From assembly GCA_030446715.1 (NCBI GenBank), contig JAUJMU010000001.1, positions 597,297-661,296 of the forward strand: a stretch of DNA of 64,000 bases. Direction: 5' to 3'. Both the position numbers and the translations under genes were made by a program. The DNA comes from Cytophagales bacterium (GTDB lineage Bacteria; Bacteroidota; Bacteroidia; Cytophagales; 172606-1). This document shows, piece after piece, positions 39,745 through 48,423 of this stretch. Position 1 is the stretch's first letter. Every line of letters starts with the position of its first letter. The notes beneath the pieces were generated by a model. The model worked only from the letters and a program-made list of their open reading frames with translations. It searched no databases and had not been told where the DNA came from.

Positions 39745-40056
39745 GAACATCTTGTCCATCATATCTTTGGCCTTCACGCGCAGTTCTTCAAGTTTTACCT
39801 GCGCTTCATCTTTCAGTTCTTCAAACTTTACCTGCGCCTGCTCCCGGAAGATATTGGCCCGGTCCTTCATCACCTCGTTATAATCAAATTCCTTTCCGTC
39901 CAGCAGGCCAGTCAGCTGGGACCCTACTGAATCGGGAAGTTTGGTTTTGATAAATTCCAGCGTAGCCATGAATGCTGACTGCGCCTGCTCATGCGTTATG
40001 CCAGCTCTTGTGGCAATTTCGCTGATCATATGATCAGTGGTCCCGTGGTTGTTCAT
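39742..40056 (-). CDS. helical protein with an 11-residue repeat tail
   Basis: 104 residues. The first ~55 residues (IATRAGITHEQAQSAFMATL, LPDSVGSQLTGLLDG) are helical and recall DUF2267/DUF937-type small domains, though I cannot confirm the family. The tail is a charged amphipathic helix with a near-exact duplication: AQVKFEELKDE followed by AQVKLEELRVK. Such 11-mer repeats occur in coiled-coil and LEA-like stress proteins. Cytoplasmic; function unknown. Confidence 0.75.
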   Translation of the reverse strand: MNNHGTTDHMISEIATRAGITHEQAQSAFMATLEFIKTKLPDSVGSQLTGLLDGKEFDYNEVMKDRANIFREQAQVKFEELKDEAQVKLEELRVKAKDMMDKMF

Positions 40057-40194
40057 AGTGGTATGCAGATTGTGGCGGAGAGAAATTTACGGAAAAAATA
40101 ACCGGCTGATGGTGAATTCCTTATTTATTTTATCCGGGGAGTGTCCATACCTGAATGGATAGATAGTCCCTTGTCCTTTCAAAGGAGCGGTTCT

Positions 40195-40382
40195 CCAGGC
40201 CGGCCAGACTTCCCTCCTCCGGAGGGGCCGGGGGTGGGTTGTTGCTCAGTTGACTCTCAATTTTTCAATCCCTTTCTGAAAAATGAGCCTTTCCTGCCCC
40301 TGAAAGCGACACCAGTACGGATTCGGAGGGGTAACCCACCCCCTGACCCCTCCGGAGGAGGGGAGTCCGGCCGACCTGTCAA
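40195..40382. repeat. 188-bp inverted-repeat element (MITE-like)
   Basis: Arms of about 45-50 bp at 40195-40240 and 40331-40382 share TCGGCCGGAC..TCC, CTCCTCCGGAGGGG and GGGGGTGGGTT, with a ~90-bp unrelated centre and no open frame. A shorter relative is at 33027-33126. It fills most of the gene-free interval 40057-40453. Confidence 0.8.
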
Positions 40383-40453
40383 CGGGTACGGTTCATGCAG
40401 ATCAACCCCTCATTTATTTTGTCAGCTTCCCGGAAAGCTTTCTCCGGCACTGA

Positions 40454-41485
40454 TCACCACTCCCTATACTCCTTCACCGTTTCAATGAAGCACTTTACCT
40501 TATCGGGCGTAACATCGGGATATACGCCGTGCCCGAGGTTGGCAATGTGACGGTGCGGCCCGAAAGCTTTCAGCATCTTCCGCGTTTCCCGCCGGATGGT
40601 GTCAAAATCGGCGTAAAGCACACAGGGGTCAAGGTTGCCCTGCAGGGTTTTACCGGGTCCAACCAGTTGCCGCGACTCCGCCGGGTCCATGGTCCAGTCG
40701 AGGCCGATGGTTTCGCAGTTCAGTGCCGCCAGCTCGGTGCGGGCAAACCAGGCATCCTTGGCAAAAACGGTTTTCGGCACCTCCGTGACCGCATCGCAGA
40801 TCTGCCCGATGTACGGCAGGGCAAAGATCCGGTACTGCTCCGGCGACAGGATACCGGCCCAGGAATCAAATACCTGCACCAGGTCGGTCCCGGCCCCTAT
40901 CTGGCCTTTGAGATAGCGGATGGTGCTGTCCGTGATTTTCTGCAGCAGGCGGTGCGAAAGGGCCGGATCTACGTACAGCATCCGCTTGGCTTTGGAGAAA
41001 GTTTTGGAGCCGCTGCCTTCGATCATGTAGGCGAATATGGTCCATGGTGCACCGGCAAAGCCGATCAGCGGCACCCGGCCGTTCAGTTCTCTTTTTACGA
41101 TCCGGATGGCTTCCAGCACGTAGCCGAGGTCGGCTTCCGCGTCGGCAATGCGGAGTTTTTCTACGTCCGACAGCGTCTTTACGGTTTCGGGAAAATAGGG
41201 GCCGCGTTTTTCCACCATTTCGTAGGGCAGGCCCATTGCTTCCGGAATCACCAGAATATCCGAAAAAATAATGGCGGCATCTACGTCCAGAATATCCACG
41301 GGCTGGATGGTGACTTCGGCGGCCAGCTCGGGCGTAGTGGCCAGTTCGATAAAGCCGCTCAGTTTTTCGCGTACGGCCCGGTACTCGGGCAGAATCCGGC
41401 CGGCCTGCCGCATCAGCCACACAGGAGTTCGTTCGGTCCGTTCGCCCCGCGCCGCCCTCAGGAGTAAATCATTCTGCAAAGTCAT
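40454..41485 (-). CDS. hemE: uroporphyrinogen decarboxylase
   Basis: Removes four acetate carboxyls from uroporphyrinogen III to give coproporphyrinogen III in haem synthesis. 343 residues from the ATG at 41485 ([20 protein letters not shown]). The signature [18 protein letters not shown] carries the conserved Arg pair; the catalytic Asp is in [16 protein letters not shown], and [26 protein letters not shown] and [13 protein letters not shown] are conserved. No other haem gene is adjacent. Confidence 0.97.
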   Translation of the reverse strand: MTLQNDLLLRAARGERTERTPVWLMRQAGRILPEYRAVREKLSGFIELATTPELAAEVTIQPVDILDVDAAIIFSDILVIPEAMGLPYEMVEKRGPYFPETVKTLSDVEKLRIADAEADLGYVLEAIRIVKRELNGRVPLIGFAGAPWTIFAYMIEGSGSKTFSKAKRMLYVDPALSHRLLQKITDSTIRYLKGQIGAGTDLVQVFDSWAGILSPEQYRIFALPYIGQICDAVTEVPKTVFAKDAWFARTELAALNCETIGLDWTMDPAESRQLVGPGKTLQGNLDPCVLYADFDTIRRETRKMLKAFGPHRHIANLGHGVYPDVTPDKVKCFIETVKEYREW

Positions 41486-41700
41486 GCCGTAAAGGTAAGC
41501 CCCCGCTGCAAAATAGACCAGCAAATTTTTCCTTTTGCCGTAAAGGCTTAATTTTAGCCCTGGCAGTCAGGCAGAGAGGAGATGTAAGACGGGAGACGTA
41601 AGGATTGATGTTGACTACCCCTTACGCACAAATTAACTCTGCTTAACTTTCAGCTCTATAATTTTCAAACTCACTGACACCTAAACCCCCAAACCCCACT

Positions 41701-41925
41701 ATGGACGCAACAAAAATTACCGTAAACAGCAATGGTTCCCTGAAAGTAGAGGGCGAATTTGAGATTGTAGATGCCCAGGGCAATGCCTACGGGCTGGGGG
41801 GACGTACGCTGGTTTCGATCTGCCGCTGCGGCATGTCCAAAAACAAGCCTTTCTGCGATGGTTCGCACAAGGGGCATTTTGATCACGCATCAATAGCGTT
41901 TGACCTGCCGCCGAAGAAGGTGTGA
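41701..41925 (+). CDS. CDGSH iron-sulfur domain protein
   Basis: 74 residues. The CDGSH motif is complete: CRCGMSKNKPFCDGSHKGHF, giving the 3Cys-1His ligand set for a redox-active 2Fe-2S cluster. The N-terminal half is a short beta region (KITVNSNGSLKVEGEFEIVD). Unlike mitoNEET it has no membrane anchor, so it should be cytoplasmic. Partners are unknown. Confidence 0.92.
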   Translation: MDATKITVNSNGSLKVEGEFEIVDAQGNAYGLGGRTLVSICRCGMSKNKPFCDGSHKGHFDHASIAFDLPPKKV

Positions 41926-41937
41926 TCGGGATTGTGT

Positions 41938-42016
41938 GAACCAGGATTCGCAGGATTGAAGGATTTTCATGATTAAAAACATCCTGTTAATCTTTTAATC
42001 CTGCAAATCATGGTTC
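41938..42016. repeat. inverted repeat between CDGSH gene and purF
   Basis: 28-base arms (41938-41965 and 41989-42016) pair imperfectly: GAACCAGGATTCGCAGGATT against AATCCTGCAAATCATGGTTC. It lies between convergent genes and could terminate both. Confidence 0.75.
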
Positions 42017-42020
42017 AGAT

Positions 42021-43910
42021 TTAATACGCCCGCACCGAAACGCCGGACATATAATTGACGAAAGCTTTGTTGACCACCCGGTTACCGCCCGGAGTCGGGT
42101 AGTTGCCCGTGAAATACCAGTCGCCGGTGTGATTCGGACAGGCCTGGTGGAGGCTGTGAACAGTCTGGAAAATCACGTCCAGTTCCGCGTTCAGCGAGGC
42201 CGGCCGGATGATCTGGGCGACTTTCCGGGAAATTTCCCGGTCGGTGAACCCGTCGTAAACCGCTTTTACGAAGTTCTGCTCGTGGGCGCGGTCATTCCAG
42301 ATGGCGCTCCTGCACTCTTCCAGCACGTTGTAGAGCAGGTCTGACTGACCGCGTTCTTCGAGCAGGGCCAGCGCCGCCCGGAAGGCCACAAACTCCTTCA
42401 CCTTCGACATATCAATGCCGTAGCAGTCGGGGTAGCGGATCTGCGGGGCGGAAGAAACGATAATAATCTTTTTCGGACCCAGCTTGTCGAGCATCTTCAG
42501 AATACTCTTTTCCAGGGTAGTGCCCCGCACCACCGAGTCATCCACCAGCACAATCGTATCCTGTCCCCGGCGGACTACTCCGTAAGTCGTATCGTAGCCC
42601 TGCGAAACCAGATCGTCGCGGTGGTCGTCGTCAGTGATGAAAGTCCGTGTCTTGGCGTCCTTGATGACCAGCTTCTCCACCCGGGGACGGATCGAAAGAA
42701 GATTCTGCAACGCCTCACCCTTGATTCCTTCTTCAATCGCCTGGTGCCGTTTGCCGGCCTGGTATTCATCCATGCCTTTCATCAGGCCGAGAAACGAAGT
42801 TTCGGCGGTGTTGGGCACGTAGGAAAAAATCGTGTTCCCGAGGTCGTAGTCAATTGCCTCCAGCACCTGGGGCACCAGCAGACGGCCAAGTTCCTTGCGC
42901 TCCTGGTAAATCAGCGGATCGGTGCCGCGGGAGAAGTAAATGCGTTCAAAGGAGCACGACTTCTTTTCAATCTTCTCAATGAAAGAATGTTCGCTGAAGC
43001 CGCCTTCTTTATTGATCACCAGGGCGTGGCCGGGCTTTATTTCCTTGATATCGTTGTAATCCGTACCGAATGCCATCTTGATCGCCGGGCGTTCGGAGGC
43101 TACTACCACCACTTCGTCGTCAGCGTAGTAGTAAGCCGGCCGGATACCCGCCGGGTCGCGGGCCACAAAGGAGGCTCCGTGACCAATGATGCCGGCCATG
43201 GCATAACCGCCGTCGAAGTCGCGGCAGGAGCGGCGCAGCACCCGCGGAATGTCCATCTTGGTTTCGATGATGGGCGACATTTCGGCATTAGTGTACTGGT
43301 CCTTGTAGAGGTCAAAGATCCGCTGGTTTTCTTCGTCCAGAAAGTGACCGATCTTTTCCATCACCGTTACCGTATCCATTTTCTCCTTCGGGTGCTGACC
43401 CAGTGAGATCAGCTTGCCGAAGAGTTCGTCTACGTTGGTCATGTTGAAGTTGCCCGCCATGACCAGGTTGCGGCTCCGCCAGTTGCTCTGCCGCAGGAAC
43501 GGATGGCAGTTTTCGACGCTGTTGAGGCCGTGCGTGCCGTAGCGCAGGTGACCAAGCAGCAATTCACCGGTAAAGGCGACATGCTCTTTCAGCCACTGCG
43601 CATCCTGGAGTTTGTCCTTATGGCCTTTGACCGACTTCTTGTATTTCTTGTGAATTTTCTGGAAAATCCGCGCAATGGGCTGCGGATCGGTGGAGCGGTA
43701 GCGGCTGATGTAGCGGCTGCCCGGCGGCACGTTGAGTTTGATGGTGGCAACACCGGCACCGTCCTGACCCCGGTTGCTCTGCTTTTCCATCATCAGGTAC
43801 AGCTTGTTGATGCCGTACAGGGCCGTGCCGTATTTTTCGATGTAGTATTCGTAGGGCTTGCGGAGGCGGATCATTGCAATCCCGCATTCGTGTTTGATGG
43901 AATCGCTCAT
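42021..43910 (-). CDS. purF: amidophosphoribosyltransferase, long Bacteroidota form
   Basis: First committed step of purine synthesis: PRPP + glutamine to phosphoribosylamine. 629 residues against ~470-510 for most PurF, matching the enlarged Bacteroidota version. An eight-residue leader (MSDSIKHE) precedes the N-terminal nucleophile Cys9 in HECGIAMIRL, so maturation by leader removal is expected. The PRPP motif is VLVDDSVVRGTTLEKSIL. The glutaminase domain carries insertions, including lysine-rich HKKYKKSVKGHKDKLQ near residue 100. No other pur gene is adjacent. Confidence 0.93.
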   Translation of the reverse strand: MSDSIKHECGIAMIRLRKPYEYYIEKYGTALYGINKLYLMMEKQSNRGQDGAGVATIKLNVPPGSRYISRYRSTDPQPIARIFQKIHKKYKKSVKGHKDKLQDAQWLKEHVAFTGELLLGHLRYGTHGLNSVENCHPFLRQSNWRSRNLVMAGNFNMTNVDELFGKLISLGQHPKEKMDTVTVMEKIGHFLDEENQRIFDLYKDQYTNAEMSPIIETKMDIPRVLRRSCRDFDGGYAMAGIIGHGASFVARDPAGIRPAYYYADDEVVVVASERPAIKMAFGTDYNDIKEIKPGHALVINKEGGFSEHSFIEKIEKKSCSFERIYFSRGTDPLIYQERKELGRLLVPQVLEAIDYDLGNTIFSYVPNTAETSFLGLMKGMDEYQAGKRHQAIEEGIKGEALQNLLSIRPRVEKLVIKDAKTRTFITDDDHRDDLVSQGYDTTYGVVRRGQDTIVLVDDSVVRGTTLEKSILKMLDKLGPKKIIIVSSAPQIRYPDCYGIDMSKVKEFVAFRAALALLEERGQSDLLYNVLEECRSAIWNDRAHEQNFVKAVYDGFTDREISRKVAQIIRPASLNAELDVIFQTVHSLHQACPNHTGDWYFTGNYPTPGGNRVVNKAFVNYMSGVSVRAY

Positions 43911-44031
43911 AAGAGAGCCGGGGTATTGGGTTAGGTTTGGTCAGCGAAATTAGTCCTTGACTACAGCCGAAAGGTACTGCTTTTTATCCGGTCCGGAAAG
44001 CTTTTCCGGTGGCACCTGTTAGCATTGATTC

Positions 44032-45537
44032 CTACTTCAGTATATTGGTAATTAAACTGAAAAGCCAGTCGGGTTTGAAAAACAAAAGAACCACCGGCAG
44101 CGTCAATGCTGCAATCAGCATTCTGCCATAAATACCCGATTCAGTCCCGTTAAGTTCACCCGCCGGGCGGAAAAAAAGATAAAAAGGAATCTTGAGGTAG
44201 TAGAACAGCGATACGGCCACGTTGAGCAGCCCGAGCCCAAAAACCGCCAACAGCCATCCATTGCCACTCGTCTGCCAGCTTTCCCACAAAGCTGAGAAGA
44301 TGAGCAGCTTGGCCGTAAAGCCTGCCGTGGGCGGCAATCCGGCAAGGGCCACCATCACGACCACGGCGGCTACTCCCGCCAGCGGCACCTGGCTGCCTAG
44401 GCCCGTGAAACTTTCAATGCGTTCGGAGCCGGTGAGTTGGGAAAAAAAGGACACCAGCCCAAAAGCTGCCAGGTTCATGAATAAATATATTCCAAGGTAA
44501 AATAACAGGCTCTCCGTGCCGGCGGCGTTGCCGGCCACCACGCCAATCAGCAGGAAGCCGGCGTGGGCCACCGACGAATACGCCAGCATCCGCCGGGCAT
44601 CCGGTTGGCGGAGGGCCGCAAAGTTGCCCACTGTAAGCGTCAGCAGAATAATCACGCAAAGACCCGTCTGCCAGCCCGGCAGTTCCGGAAGGCCTTGCGG
44701 GTTTAAACTGCCCGCCAACCGCAGGAGTACGCCCAGTCCGGCGGCTTTGGGCACAACCGAGAAAAAAGCGGCCACGGGCAGGGGAGCCGCCTGGTAGACG
44801 TCCGGGGCCCAGATATGAAAAGGTACCGCTGATATTTTAAACAGCAATCCTCCCAGCGTCAGAAATACCGCCACCAGCAAGGGCAGGCGGGGCAACCCAC
44901 TCAGTGCGTCGTAGAAGGCCGGGTCCGTAAAGCTGAGTGACCCCGTGAAACCGTACAGCCACGACATGCCGTACAGCATCACGGCCGAACTGGTCGCTCC
45001 GAAGAGCAGGTACTTGATGCCACCCTCCGCGGCCGCGGCGTCGCGGTTATGTGCCGTAAGGATGTACGAAGACAGCGAAACCAGTTCCAGTGACAGGTAA
45101 AGCATCAGCAGGCCAGAGCTCATAACCATCAGGTGCGCCCCCAGCAGCAGGGCAATCAGCGGAGCCAGGTACTCAGCGCGGTTTGCCCGCTGGCGGTCAG
45201 CCGCATTTGCCGCGGCCAGCAACAGGGTAAAAATTCCTGCCAGCAGAAACAGCGCCCTCAGGTACACCGAAAGTCCGTCGGCGCGGAGCAGACCAAAAAA
45301 CAAGCCATCCGGCTGAACGGGCGTAAAGCGGGTTTGATAAAAAAGAATGTACAGCACCAATGCCAGCCCGGTTCCGGTAAGGACCGCCAGCGGCTTATGG
45401 TTCCGGCGGTGGAGGAGGAGGTCGAGCAGGATGATGAGGATGAACAGCGCCGCCAGCGCCAGCTCGGGCAGAATGCCGGGCAGGCTGCCGGAAAGAGAGG
45501 CCAGAGTTTCGGCGATGCGGTTCAAATCAGAAACCAT
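44032..45537 (-). CDS. nuoN: NADH-quinone oxidoreductase subunit N
   Basis: Proton-pumping antiporter-like subunit of respiratory complex I, 501 residues, about fourteen membrane helices. Characteristic stretches are MLYLSLELVSLSSYILTAHN (helix 5 glutamate), FHIWAPDVYQAAPLPVAAFF (helix 8 region), RRMLAYSSVAHAGFLLIG and ALAGLPPTAGFTAKLLIFSA. The ATG immediately follows the nuoM stop with no gap, so the two are translationally coupled. It ends the nuo segment; purF follows in the same direction after 120 bp on its upstream side. Confidence 0.94.
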   Translation of the reverse strand: MVSDLNRIAETLASLSGSLPGILPELALAALFILIILLDLLLHRRNHKPLAVLTGTGLALVLYILFYQTRFTPVQPDGLFFGLLRADGLSVYLRALFLLAGIFTLLLAAANAADRQRANRAEYLAPLIALLLGAHLMVMSSGLLMLYLSLELVSLSSYILTAHNRDAAAAEGGIKYLLFGATSSAVMLYGMSWLYGFTGSLSFTDPAFYDALSGLPRLPLLVAVFLTLGGLLFKISAVPFHIWAPDVYQAAPLPVAAFFSVVPKAAGLGVLLRLAGSLNPQGLPELPGWQTGLCVIILLTLTVGNFAALRQPDARRMLAYSSVAHAGFLLIGVVAGNAAGTESLLFYLGIYLFMNLAAFGLVSFFSQLTGSERIESFTGLGSQVPLAGVAAVVVMVALAGLPPTAGFTAKLLIFSALWESWQTSGNGWLLAVFGLGLLNVAVSLFYYLKIPFYLFFRPAGELNGTESGIYGRMLIAALTLPVVLLFFKPDWLFSLITNILK

Positions 45538-47124
45538 TTATCGGGTAATCCATTCTACCCAGTGCGTCAGCGTTTTTTCCATTTTACCGAGAAGTATGTT
45601 GGGAAACACACCCAGGATCAGTGAAAGCCCGGCGAGGCTGTAAAGTAAAAACTTCTCCCGACCCCGCAGATCGGTTAGCTTCGGAAGCCACGCCGGATTT
45701 CGGGTCCAGAGCGGACCGAAGAACATTTTCTGCAAAGTCCAGAGAAAGTAGGCCGCGCCGGCAATCAATCCCAAAGTTGCGCCGAAAGGCACCCAGCGCC
45801 GGTATCTTTCCGAAGCAAAGGCACCTATGAGGGTAAAAAATTCACCGATAAAACCCGAGAAAGCCGGTAAACCCAGTGACGCAAAGAAGGCCACCGTGGT
45901 CACCGCCGTGTAGTTGGGCATGGGCGTAGCCAGTCCGCGGTAAAAGGAGATGGTTTTGTCGTGGGTGCGGTCGTAGAGTACGCCCACCAGCAGAAAGAGC
46001 AGCGCCGACAGGATGCCGTGGCTGAACAGCTGGTATACCGCGCCGCTTACGCCTTCAGTGTTCAGTGCCGAAATGCCCACCAGCGCAAAGCCCATGTGCG
46101 ACACCGATGAGTACGCCACCATCCGCTTCAGGTCATCGGCGGCCAGGGCGTTGAAGGCCCCGTACAAGATAGAAACCGTACCCAGTCCGCCGGTCAGGTA
46201 AGAGAAATGCGCCGCCTCCGCCGGAAAAACCGGGTAGGCAATGCGCAGCAGACCGTAAGCGCCGATTTTGAGCAGAATGCCCGCCAGTACCACTGATATC
46301 GGCGTTGGCGCTTCCACGTGGGCGTCGGGCAGCCAGGTGTGCACCGGTACGGCGGGCAGTTTGATGGCAAAGCCGATCAACAGCAGCAGAAACGCCGCCT
46401 GCCGCACGGGTATACCGCCCACCAGCAGGCCGGAAGCCGGATGCAGCACCGAATTCCGGACGAAGTTCTCCGGATGCGTCATGGCCAGCAGATCGAAGGT
46501 GTGGACGCCGCCCGGCTCCACTACCGACAAGTGCAGCCCGATCATCACCACCAGGATGCAGACCGAACCAATCAGTGTATAGATAAAGAACTTGATGGCG
46601 GCGTATTCGCGCCGTTCGCCGCCCCAGATGCCGATCAGGAAGTACATCGGCAGCAGCATGAATTCGAAAAACAGGAAGAACAGAAAGAAATCCAGCGCCA
46701 CGAAGCAGCCCGTTACGCTGGTGCTCAGCAGCAGGTACAGCGCCGTGTAGCCTTTCAGTTTGTGGTTTATGGTCCACGATGAAACCGCGCCTACAAACAT
46801 CACCAGCGCCGCCAATAGCACCATCGGGATGCTCAGGCCGTCCACACCCACATAATAGTCAACTGATAAGGCTCCCAGGTTTCCCATCCGCAGGGTAATC
46901 CAGTCGGTGCGTTCGGCAAAAGCCATTGTCGCCCCTTCCGTAATACCGGTGGCGTCCGGATTATACTGCCCGAACAGATAAATGGCCAATCCCAGCTGCA
47001 GGCCAGTTACCACCAGGAGAATGAGCTTAAAGAACACCGGACGGCTGCCGGCGGGCATAAACAGGACAAGGGTAAGCGCGGGCAGCGGCAGAAACACCAG
47101 CAGAGAAAGAAGATGTTGCCCCAT
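45538..47124 (-). CDS. nuoM: NADH-quinone oxidoreductase subunit M
   Basis: Second antiporter-like proton-pumping subunit of complex I, 528 residues with about fourteen helices. Conserved: FFEFMLLPMYFLIGIWGG (helix 5 glutamate), LPAVPVHTWLPDAHVEAPTP (helix 7-8 with Lys/His), DDLKRMVAYSSVSHMGFALV and ASLGLPAFSGFIGEFFTLIG. It normally lies downstream of nuoL in a nuoA-N operon. Here no nuoL is upstream; instead there is 570 bp of gene-free DNA with a long palindrome. Confidence 0.95.
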   Translation of the reverse strand: MGQHLLSLLVFLPLPALTLVLFMPAGSRPVFFKLILLVVTGLQLGLAIYLFGQYNPDATGITEGATMAFAERTDWITLRMGNLGALSVDYYVGVDGLSIPMVLLAALVMFVGAVSSWTINHKLKGYTALYLLLSTSVTGCFVALDFFLFFLFFEFMLLPMYFLIGIWGGERREYAAIKFFIYTLIGSVCILVVMIGLHLSVVEPGGVHTFDLLAMTHPENFVRNSVLHPASGLLVGGIPVRQAAFLLLLIGFAIKLPAVPVHTWLPDAHVEAPTPISVVLAGILLKIGAYGLLRIAYPVFPAEAAHFSYLTGGLGTVSILYGAFNALAADDLKRMVAYSSVSHMGFALVGISALNTEGVSGAVYQLFSHGILSALLFLLVGVLYDRTHDKTISFYRGLATPMPNYTAVTTVAFFASLGLPAFSGFIGEFFTLIGAFASERYRRWVPFGATLGLIAGAAYFLWTLQKMFFGPLWTRNPAWLPKLTDLRGREKFLLYSLAGLSLILGVFPNILLGKMEKTLTHWVEWITR

Positions 47125-47267
47125 CGGGTGAAAATAATCCTTGCGCGGATTAGCCGGGAAACGGAAAAATTTGCTTTTTGCCGGGAAAGGAATCTCTGGC
47201 GTACAATCTTAAACAATCTATGCGGATCAGGCAACTGCTTGGACGCCGGACAAGCGCTGAAATTGTT

Positions 47268-47360
47268 TCTCGCGGATATACGCAGATAAGGGCGCAGATT
47301 TACGCTGAGCAGGATAAAATCAGCGCCAATCTGCGTCTTTATCTGCGTATATCCGCGAGA
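47268..47360. repeat. 93-bp palindrome, TCGCGGATATACGCAGAT family
   Basis: The ends TCTCGCGGATATACGCAGAT and ATCTGCGTATATCCGCGAGA are exactly complementary; the inner arms also pair well (TTACGCTGA against TCAGCGCCAA with gaps). Same family as 15493-15571. No gene is seen in 47125-47651. Confidence 0.85.
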
Positions 47361-47651
47361 ACTTCATAAGAGATTTACGAAGAGAAGAGACTCATCGTGC
47401 ACCCTGGTACAAAATGACCGGCCGGAAAAATGAATGAGAATGCCTGACTGGGTGGAGGACAATCTCCGGACTCATCACGTATCAAAATCCCAATTTCTAC
47501 TTTTATCCACAATACAGGCAGTGGGCGCAGAATTTTGAACAAATTATACCCGGAGGTTGTTAAAACTTACCGCATCAAGTGTCAGACAGCCTATTGTGAA
47601 GATTGCACTTACAGTTTACCGGGAAAGCGATGCGAATTGGGGGTAAAGCCC

Positions 47652-47659
47652 TATTTTTG
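47652..47659 (+). promoter_or_regulatory. -7 box of the thioredoxin gene
   Basis: TATTTTTG, exact TAnnTTTG, 39 bp before the ATG at 47699. Confidence 0.5.
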
Positions 47660-47698
47660 CCGTTCTTCGGAAAATACTACCCAACATTAAACCTGCAT

Positions 47699-48016
47699 AT
47701 GTCTGTTTTACAAGTCACCGACGCCCAGTTTAAAGAAGAGGTAACGGCGCATCAGAAAGTAGTGGTCAAGTATTACGCCGACTGGTGCGGCAATTGCAAG
47801 TTATTCGCGCCCAAATACAAGCGGTTGTCTGCTGACGAACGTTTCGCCGGCGTAACCTTTCTGAATGTAAATGCCGAGCAGAATCCGGATGCACGCCGGG
47901 CTGCGGGGGTAACCAATCTCCCCTTTTTTGCAGTTTTTAAAGACGGAGAACTGGTGCAGACAGTAGCGACCAGTAAAGAAGATGCATTGGTAGAACTGCT
48001 GAATACGTTAAACTAA
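47699..48016 (+). CDS. thioredoxin-family protein with WCGNC active site
   Basis: 105 residues, thioredoxin fold. The active site is YYADWCGNCKLFAPKYKRLS (Cys30 and Cys33), with Asn in place of the usual Pro, and the cis-Pro loop is TNLPFFAVF. The WCxNC variant should change redox potential relative to WCGPC. The start at 47699 (MSVLQVTDAQ) fits the fold; an earlier in-frame ATG overlaps the promoter. The small gene at 48115 and mnmA at 48424 follow in the same direction. Confidence 0.9.
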   Translation: MSVLQVTDAQFKEEVTAHQKVVVKYYADWCGNCKLFAPKYKRLSADERFAGVTFLNVNAEQNPDARRAAGVTNLPFFAVFKDGELVQTVATSKEDALVELLNTLN

Positions 48017-48114
48017 AAACAATAAACGAATTTTCGGTTACCTGTTTTGCCAGATTTCCTATTTATCTGCGATAAGCAGTTTCCGAAAATTAATTTTTTA
48101 AGCCAAATAAAAAT

Positions 48115-48357
48115 ATGAAGATTCCGGTAATTAAACGGCTGGTAGAATCGCAGCCCATGGAGAAGTTGATCGAGGCCGAGCTGGCAATTATCAATGAACA
48201 ACCTTTGCCCATTGAGATTGAAGGAGAAGACGAGGGAGAGCAACTGACGCATACCCTTGCCGCCATCTGGATACTGGAGCGGATGAAAGAAACCAGCAAG
48301 GATTTCAAAGACGCCCTCCGGGAATACACGCAAAAAGTAAGAGAAAGCATAAATTAG
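48115..48357 (+). CDS. small conserved protein, DUF6952-like
   Basis: 80 residues, acidic and helical: MKIPVIKRLVESQPMEKLIE, then IEIEGEDEGEQLTHTLAAIW and a basic C-terminus. I believe this is the small Bacteroidota family DUF6952, often found next to thioredoxin and peroxiredoxin genes; the assignment is from memory of the motif. The thioredoxin gene ends 98 bp upstream. Function unknown; a role in redox control is a guess from context. Confidence 0.7.
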   Translation: MKIPVIKRLVESQPMEKLIEAELAIINEQPLPIEIEGEDEGEQLTHTLAAIWILERMKETSKDFKDALREYTQKVRESIN

Positions 48358-48409
48358 TTGTTCGTTGCTGGTTGTTAGTCTGCTAGCCGAACAACCAGCA
48401 ACGAACAAC
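48357..48409. repeat. 20-bp-arm hairpin before mnmA
   Basis: Arms 48357-48376 and 48390-48409 (GTTGTTCGTTGCTGGTTGTT and its complement) are perfect around a 13-nt loop. It separates the small gene from mnmA and may reduce readthrough. Confidence 0.8.
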
Positions 48410-48423
48410 CAACAACTAAAGAC

